NCBI GenBank assembly: GCA_023205875.1
Contig: CP060761.1
Span: forward strand, 744,001 to 808,000
Origin: Chloropicon primus
Taxonomy: Eukaryota; Chlorophyta; Chloropicophyceae; Chloropicales; Chloropicaceae
Reading direction: 5' to 3'
Length of the DNA: 64,000 nt
Under the pieces are notes generated by a model. It saw only the letters and a list, made by a program, of their open reading frames with translations. It was not told the origin of the DNA and made no database searches. A program made the translations under genes and the position numbers. How positions within the stretch are numbered: position 1 is the stretch's first letter; every line of letters begins with the position of its first letter. Positions 52,701-61,700 of the stretch are shown here, piece after piece.

Positions 52701-55700
52701 AGTCGCCACTGCAGGTGCACGCCGTGAAGTGCGAGAGGCTTTGGAGGTATTCAAGCAATGCTATCATCTGCATCTGCGCACGCCTGATTGCAGAGGCATC
52801 ACCCAAGTTGACATCCTCGGCAGTGCTTGCGCTTGCATCCCGTGAGCCGGCAGTCAACTCTATCAAGAGAACGCGCACGCCGGTGGCGTCTCTCTCTCCG
52901 ATGCCTGCGCCTGCCAGAGCGAGCATGACTTTTTCAATGCTTTGTCCAATCTCCAGTGCACCGCAAAGATGCGTCTTGTCCTTGATGACCAAGGTGCAAA
53001 CACCATCTTTTACTTCAACGGTGCAATCAAGGCAGTCAACCTTGGCTGCAGAAGGCTCGGTCACCTTGTCGTCCGCGAACGCCAGGCAGTGATAGAGGCC
53101 CTCGCTCCAACAGGACGACTTGGTCAATCTCTTCGTGTGAGTGCTCACGTCCCGGTGCTTGGAGAGACTCGCCACAAAATCACCCTCCAGATCGTCCGTC
53201 CCCCTCACGGTGAAGTCCACGAGACCGAGATTCACTGCTTCGAGGCTCCCGATCTGTTCGCCCGTGAGCATCAGGCGCCTGCACACGTGCTCTGGAATCC
53301 TCTGCTTTGCCGCAAGGGACACCATGCCTGGCACCAGCCCCCTCTTGACTTCCGGGAAGGAGAAGGTCGCCGAATCCTGTGCCACCACAACATCGGCGTA
53401 TCCCAAGGCGACAAGGGCATCTGATGTCATAGCGCCTTTGCACACGACGATGAGAACGCCCTTGAACTGCATCAATTTGCGGATGAGGGACGTCTGCGCG
53501 TGGATGAAAGAGTATTTCGTGTCCTGCGGTGGCTCAGAGAAAGAGGTGAAATCGCCCTCCTTCGACGAGTTTTCAAGAACAAGGAGCCTTTGCTCACCTG
53601 CACTCGTTGCCACGTCAAGGACCGCAGCGATATTCCTCAACACTGAGATCCTCTCCCCAAACGCGTCCACGGGGCACGATACATCAACGGTGAAGATGCT
53701 CGCAGAGATGCTGTCCGACTCCGTCACCGCAAAGGTAGGGGCGAAGTCTTCGGGCGACTGCTGTGAGCTCAGGTCAACGTCCCACACAGCTTCCATCAGT
53801 GAAGATGGCGTCAAAGGTTTCCTCATCATCTCAGTGGTAGCACTCGCGGCAAGATCTGGAAGTTTCCTGGCCCTGCTGATGGCATTCCTCAACGAGTTGT
53901 CTTCCACCGAAGTGATCACATTGTTCACCATTCCGAGATCGCACAAGCCGGCTGCACTCACGGGTTCACTCGCAGACAGACAGTTGTACAGTGCAGTGGT
54001 CCCCATTCGGTGATCCAGGCACTTCAACGTGATTGGGCCGAGTGCATTGATGCTGCTCATCTGTGACACAGGAAGAGCAGCATCCGAATATGCACTGACC
54101 CAATCGCATGACGATGTGATGCCCAAACCCATTGCGCTCAAGTCGCCACTGCAGGTGCACGCCGTGAAGTGCGAGAGGCTTTGGAGGTATTCAAGCAATG
54201 CTATCATCTGCATCTGCGCACGCCTGATTGCAGAGGCATCACCCAAGTTGACATCCTCGGCAGTGCTTGCGCTTGCATCCCGTGAGCCGGCAGTCAACTC
54301 TATCAAGAGAACGCGCACGCCGGTGGCGTCTCTCTCTCCGATGCCTGCGCCTGCCAGAGCGAGCATGACTTTTTCAATGCTTTGTCCAATCTCCAGTGCA
54401 CCGCAAAGATGCGTCTTGTCCTTGATGACCAAGGTGCAAACACCATCTTTTACTTCAACGGTGCAATCAAGGCAGTCAACCTTGGCTGCAGAAGGCTCGG
54501 TCACCTTGTCGTCCGCGAACGCCAGGCAGTGATAGAGGCCCTCGCTCCAACAGGACGACTTGGTCAATCTCTTCGTGTGAGTGCTCACGTCCCGGTGCTT
54601 GGAGAGACTCGCCACAAAATCACCCTCCAGATCGTCCGTCCCCCTCACGGTGAAGTCCACGAGACCGAGATTCACTGCTTCGAGGCTCCCGATCTGTTCG
54701 CCCGTGAGCATCAGGCGCCTGCACACGTGCTCTGGAATCCTCTGCTTTGCCGCAAGGGACACCATGCCTGGCACCAGCCCCCTCTTGACTTCCGGGAAGG
54801 AGAAGGTCGCCGAATCCTGTGCCACCACAATGTCTGCCAAGCATGGAAATAGCATGCCCCCACCATAGGTGTTTCCATGGCATGTCACGATGATGGGATG
54901 CTCATAAGCAAGCAGTGCACTGTACAGGTTTCCAAAGAGTTCAAGTCCCTTCATGAAGTTTTCCATCTCTGACACTTTAGCACCAAAGCAAAAGTTTCTA
55001 CCATTTGCCTTCAGGTGGATAGGCTTCGAGGCCTTGGAGAAAATCTGATTCAATTCAGAAAGCATTTCGATGCCAAGGGCATTGTCGGAATCTGGATCAT
55101 TCAATACGACGGTGAGAACTTCGCCTTCGTAACAGATCACTTTGTCATGACCGTCTGCCCGTGGCGACCGCGTGAAGCCTACTTGCACACCCTCTAAAGC
55201 GGGTCCCGTGCCATCTGCTGACATGCCAGCAGCATTCAAGCTCACGCGGAGTGCATTGTTTTGATGAATCGCATTCAAGTTGCTGTGGATGCAGTCCACA
55301 GAGGAAAGTAGGGAGATTCTGCTCAACCTGTCCGCGAGGAAATCCGTTGCGTTGATCAACGTCCCAAAGGGAATGCCCACGAAATTGAAGATATCATCAC
55401 GCTCAGAGCGCCTTTGAAGCTCAAAAATCGCCTCGACACTCTGACCTGTACCAGAAACCTTCTCGCCCCCAAGAGTCTCGCCAGAAGAAAAGAAATTGCA
55501 GTGGCCGCGCAGTAATTCACGGGTTTCAGGCTCTGGACCACTCCCCTCCAAGGAGAAACTCCCCAACGAAGGGAATGAGCTTGATGAAAGGTATGCTGGA
55601 AGCATTGGCGTGCGTGAAAACGAACAATTTACGAGAAAATGCTTCACATTCGCATCCCTCTTCATGATCTGCAACTGCGAATCAGCAATCTCAAGGAGTA

Positions 55701-58700
55701 CAGATTCGTCCAAGGTTTTCCTCGAGTGGATTGTTGAGGTAAAGTGGCAAAGAGGCACATTCGAATCAACGCGCACAGTGTGTTTCACCGGATTCACTGA
55801 ATTGCCCTTGACTTCACTGTAAAGAACAAACGAAGAGGCGGATTGATGGACATATAGATGCTTTGTGCTGCCATCTACAATTCGTTTGGGTATGGAGCTA
55901 CTGCGCAACGCAGTCAATGAGCAATGACTGTTCACTCCACTCATTCCAAACGAGCTTGTCCCAGCAATCTCGCTGTGGGCCAAAGATGTTGCAGAAAGAG
56001 GTGCCTTCGCAAGCGAGGTCCAGCCCTTCAAGGCCGAGGTGACATAAGGATTCATGTTGCGGAATCTAAAAGGAGCGCCGATGGACTTTGTCAAAGCGAA
56101 GGAAGCCAAGAGCAAGCCAGCCAGACCTGCTGTGCTTTCAGTATGCCCTATGGAGGCCTTGCTCGATCCCAAGGCCAAGACGTGAGCATCAGGTGATTCG
56201 CCGCTACCAAACTTTGCGCTTTGCAGCATTCCACCAATAGCACCAACCTCGATGGGATCACCAAGACTGGTCCCCGTGCCATGCAGAGAGACGTAGTCGA
56301 CATGCTGGGGGCTCTTCTTTCCTCGTTGAAGTGCACGCAATATCAACGATTGTTGCGATGGACCATGTGGCGCTGTGAAACTGCTCGATCGTCCGTCTTG
56401 ATTGACTGCAGAGCCGAGAACAGCAACACCTGCCCCCGTATCACCAGAAGGTGCACCCATGTGGATGACTGCGAAGCCCTCCCCTCTACCATAACCATCA
56501 GCGTCGGCATCAAAGGTTTTGCAACGCCCTGAAGGGGAGAGTGCCCCAAGCTGGCAGAGCTGGACAACGGTGTCTGCCAAGAGTATCGCGTTCACTCCTG
56601 CAACAAGAGCGGATGGGCAAGATTCTCCTTGGATGTCATGTAACCCCAGGTGCATCGCAACGAGGGAAGAGGAGCAAGCAGTGTCCGTAACGATGCAAGG
56701 ACCATTCAGACCAAATTGGTAAGAAACTCTGCCTACCATGAAACTCCTGCCATTTCCGACAATCCCAAATACGGTGTGGCCATGCCCATGTGAGGACAAG
56801 ACTTCTTTGTACTCATCCCACATGCAGCCAAGATAAACGCCGGCCTGACTCATGACATCTGTTGTCAGCGGCGACAGCAAAAGAATCTTTGATGTCTCCT
56901 GAAGGAGGATGCGTTGCTGTGGATCAATATGGGTTGCCTCCTGTATAGACATTTTGAAGGACCTCGCATCAAAGCTCTTTATGTCCCTACAATAAGCAGC
57001 AAAGCGGCAGTAAGAAGTTCCAACAGTTCGAGCGGGGGAATAATCAGCTTCAATGTCCCATCTATCGTAGGGCGTCTTGGTATGAGGTGTATTCAAACGA
57101 AGAAAGGAGCTGGAGTGTGAGCCCTCATCAAGGGTTGGAATTTTGAACACCATATCCAAAATTTCTACCACACTCACGGGGAGCTCCTGAGGATCAGGCT
57201 GGGTAGAAGAAATCTGCGTCTTGTCACCACCTAGTGGCTTTTCGACAATGCTCCCTTGAAGAAAGCGTGCGATCTCTTGGATTGTGGGATAATCAAAAAC
57301 AAGTGTTGGTGGAAGCTCCAACCCAAACATTTGTGATAAGTTGCTTCTGAATTCCACAGCTCCCAGGGAGTCCATACCCGACTCAATCAAAGGAGAGTCT
57401 ACATCGGCTTCGACTCCCACTATATCTTCAAATGCGCCCTTGATTTGAGAAATCACTTTCTCACTCTTCGCTTCGCTCACAATCTCCTCGGGGACCGGCT
57501 CGGCGCCACCACTCAATGCCTTTGACGCATGAAGCGCCACCTGCGAGTAGATGGGGTGATATTCGTCCAGCGGCCTGTCAACGGACGGGTTGATCACCCC
57601 GTAGAATCCAGATTCAAAGTCCCCTCGCAACGGCGCGCCGATGCCAAAGGTGTTCATCGATTTCTGTAAAGCAAGGAGTCCATCCGATGGGTTCAGAAGT
57701 CCTAAACCTAGCCTATTGAACCTATGCTGCAAGCTTTGGTTCGATCCCATTCCCGACTGTCCCCAAGGTCCATAGTTTAAAGCAGACACCGAGCAACCCT
57801 TTTGTCTTTGCGCAAGAGCAAAGTGGTTGAGTGCAGCGTTTGCACCAGCGTAGCTGCTTTGGCCGGGAGCACCAAGCAAGGAAGCAGAGGAAGAGAAAAG
57901 GACGGCCTTCCCCTTCAAATTCTTTAAAGAATCGCAAACAACATCTCCCACGACAACTTTGGAAGAAAAAGTCGACCTGAGATCCTTTGCTCTCTGGTTC
58001 ATGAAGACAGAGTCTGCAAGTGCTCCACTCGCGTGGACGAAGGTCATGTTGGGAGAGTGGAAGTTCCCATTCCTGAGCAGGCAGTCCCTCTCCTCCAGCG
58101 ATGACATGTCACAGCGAACCACAACAGTAGTGAGACTCTCTTGAGACAGGACTTCCTCCATGTTGTACCTTGCGTTCCTCGACGCCAAGGAGATGTTCTT
58201 GCATCCCAGTTCCGACATCATGGCTTTCACAGTCCGACCCAGGGCCCCGCTTCCGCCCGTGATGAGTGCATGCTCCGCCTTGTCCATGCGATTCAATACG
58301 GTGAGACGTCCCACGGGTCTCTGGCATATTTTGAAGCTACTGCTATAGCCACCCTCCAACTGGATTTCTCTCCAGCAGTCCTCCCCTTTCTGACCAGTTA
58401 CGCCGAACACAAAACCACTCTGGCCAGACTCGTAAGCAGACACCTGCACATTGAGGGGCACAAACTCTGCATTTTCACAGTGCAAGGAACGAGATATGCT
58501 CCGCAGCATGTGAGAGTGCAAACTCGACATCTCACCAACCATGGGCAACCTGTTGTGAGACCTTGATACCGTGTGAACAGATGCCTTCAAGTTAAGCGCC
58601 TGGGAACTTTGAATGCAGTGCATAATCTGAAGAGCGTGGCGTGCGGAGGGCACTGTCGCGTCCAGATCGTCGAAAGCGATGTGAGGACTCGACCTGTTGC

Positions 58701-61700
58701 CAAACAAACCAGCACTTTCTCTGGGGTTTTCCGCCCTGAAAGTTGTAAAGTACAACATCGCCATGCTTTTCTGTGGCATTTGAGCTTTCCTTGGAGCTTC
58801 GTCGGATGCCAAGGCCTTCGGCATCTTCACTTGCAACCCCAGCGCCAAGGAGAGAACCTTGTGGGGATAAGACTGACTAACGGAGTGGTTGCTCTCACTG
58901 TCATGCTTATCGCCATCGAGCCACGCATGCAAATCGTGCAAACCAGGTCCATGCGTGACGGTGCTCCAATACATTGATAGAGCAACTGGGATCCTGGCAC
59001 GGCTCTCTTCAGTACTAGAGGATTCAGGTACGGTGGCCAGCTGCAGACAGCAGTCCATCAAATTCGGAGGCACGCAATATTCATTCTCTCCTCCCTCCCA
59101 CATTGTTCGACCTGATCTGCACGAGCCATTCTCGTCTTGACGACGGAGGCGGGTCTCATTGGCCTTCTCATTGGAGTCAATGGAACAAGCGAGGCTTGTG
59201 GATCCAGTGAAGGAGGTCGCGGAAGACCCGCTTTTGAAAACATCGACAGCACCATGCTGGTTGCACCTGACTCTCACAGTTCCAACAGACTCTGGATTCT
59301 TCATGGTGAAAGGAGACGCGATGATGCAATCTAAAAGAGAAGCCACGACGCTCTTTCTCTTCCCGTCGTTTGGAGCCATGAATGCAATAGCCTCGTACGC
59401 AATTTCAAAGAAAGCTGCTCCTGGGAAGAGCTTCCTTCCAAAGATCACGTGGTCCTGCAGGAAAACCGCTGGTTTGCTGCGGGAGTTCAATCCAAACCCA
59501 AATTCAACTTCTCTCAGCAAAGACACTCGGTCCACGAGTGCCCTTGGGGTGGATTCTATCGAGATCCACTGCTTGTGAGAGCAGCAAAGGTCTGGCACTC
59601 TGCTCCTCCTGGAGACGAACTGAAGTTTCTCCACCAAGACATTGGCATTGGTCCCCTGAAAGGCAAACGCACTTGCTGATCCAAGCATTCGGTCAGCGAC
59701 CGCCGAGGAAGCAAATTGCCTCCCGACGCAGAAGTTCGGCCTTCCATTGGAAGCGCACTTATCCATCGGGTGGTGAAGGTGGGGGTTCATCTCCCTCAGG
59801 TGAAGGACAGGGACAGTGTAGTGAGCAGTCCATGCGAGCAGCTGCTCCAGGCCCACCATTCCGGCCCCTGCCTCCGCGTGGCCGACAGCAGATTTGGCGG
59901 CGCCAAGAACAAGCTTTTCTGTCCTGCTTTCCATTGCCACGTCCAAGGCTGAGAATGCTGCGGACACTTCAATCGGGTCACCGAGAGCTGTTCCTGTCCC
60001 ATGCATCTGCAGCTTGGAAACATCGCAAGGGTGCATTCTCGATATCTCTAGCATGGAGAGGATGAGGCCAGCTTGAGCGGGCCCGCTGGGCGCCGTCAAT
60101 CCACTTGAGCGGCCATCCTGGTTGACAAAGGATCCACGTAAAATCGCTTCTCTGCCCCTCGATAGATCCTCGTACCTCAATGGAGCCAGGGCCACTGATC
60201 CACAAGCTTCGGAGCGGACGTATCCATCCGCGGAGCTATCCAAGGTCTTGCACCTGCCATCGAGAGTGAGCATCGACGCTTTCCAGCATATCATGCTCCA
60301 GCGCGGAGAGAGGATCAAGTTGACACCACAAGCCACACCGCATTCGACCTGGTTGATGGACATGCCCACTCTTGTCAGATGCAACGAGACCAAAGATGAG
60401 GAGCACGCTGTGTCGACAGACATTGAGAATCCACTGTAGCCAAACGTGTAAGAGAGGCGACCTGAAGCTGCGCTCAGGTGCCCTCCAGTTGCCATGTACG
60501 CTCCAGGCTGATTCGCTGGGTACTTTTCTGCGTAGTCATTCAGAGAGATTCCCACAACCACGCCAACTGATGCACCCAGTTTGGCCTCGCCCCTCAAAGA
60601 ATGGTTGAGGCAACTCACAGACTCCAGCAAATGCCTTTGCTGCGGGTCAATGAAGGCCGTCTCTTGAAAGGACATTTTGAAGACTTCGTTGTCAAAGTTC
60701 ATAACGCCAACAAGAAAGCCTCCAAAGTTTGGAAACATGGTATGCCTAGATCTGGCAGAGAAATCCCATCTCGACAGCGGAGTGCAAGATATCGCATCGT
60801 TCCACAAGCAGGTAAGACCTTCAGCAACTCTTGGGAGCTTCACAAAAGTCCCCACGATCGCGGTGGAGATTTCTTCCGCTCCCGGGGAGTCCAACCTCTT
60901 CTCGCTCACCGCTAGCGGCAACTCCGTTCCCTTTTCCTCTGACACCAGAGCTTCCACGTATCTCGCAATGTTATCCACTGTCGGGTAATCAAAGACGAGA
61001 GTTGTTGGCAACTCGATCCCGATGCTTTCCTGCAGCGAACTGCTAAACGCGACGGCTTGCATGGAGGACAAGCCGCTGTCAAACAGTGGGGAGTCGTCTT
61101 GAAGATTCTCAAGATCGAACGTTGCTAGCAACGACTTCACGGTGCTCTGGATCGCTTGACTTTGGCCACGTTCCCCTGCCCCCGAGGAAGCCAGCTTCTT
61201 CCGCGCACTGAGCACATCCAGAGCAGTCACCGGAAGCAAGCGCCTGTAGTAACCAAGGTCCTCGGGGGGCGACGAGACGACCCAAACCCAAATGTTCCTG
61301 TCAGAATGAGCTTCCAGCAAGGGCAAGATCTCCTCGAGATCCTTGTCGACTAGGGAATTCACAAATATCCCGACGCCGCGGGCGGGCGGAATTCTGTCCA
61401 GGACATTGACCAGGCATTCAACCGAGTTCAAGCTCTCGTGGGGGTACTGGATCAAGACAGGGTTGTCTGCATCCATCTGTTGCACATCCCCGAGATCACC
61501 CGTTTCTGCCACAAGAGTCAAGGCCGAGCGGATCATCTTGGCTTCCGCAAAGTGACTTGACAGCATTCGTTTCAACACCTTCCCCGTCGCATTCGTTGGG
61601 AGCCTCGGCATGAAGTGGATGCTCGAAGGCACTTTGAAGTCCGAGAGCTGGCCCTGGCAAAAGCGAGTGAGCTCCTCCTTGGTGACATCCGTCCCTGGAG

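Larger units (their letters stand above)
51764..54829. repeat. 1,440-bp tandem duplication of crotonase domains
   Basis: The sequence starting ctcacggtgaagtccac occurs at 51764, 53204 and 54644, exactly 1,440 bp apart. Two full units plus a partial third (to 54829) are present. The units look identical by eye across all lines compared, so the duplication is recent or is being homogenised. Confidence 0.93.

Noticed and set aside
51668-54013. Plus-strand open frames of 290-301 codons, present twice
   Set aside because: They repeat only because the crotonase block underneath is duplicated; no family motif is recognisable.
55941-56738. KS2 as a decarboxylating KS for acetyl-donor ACP
   Set aside because: The nucleophile is Cys, not Ser or Gln, so there is no sequence support for a decarboxylase role.
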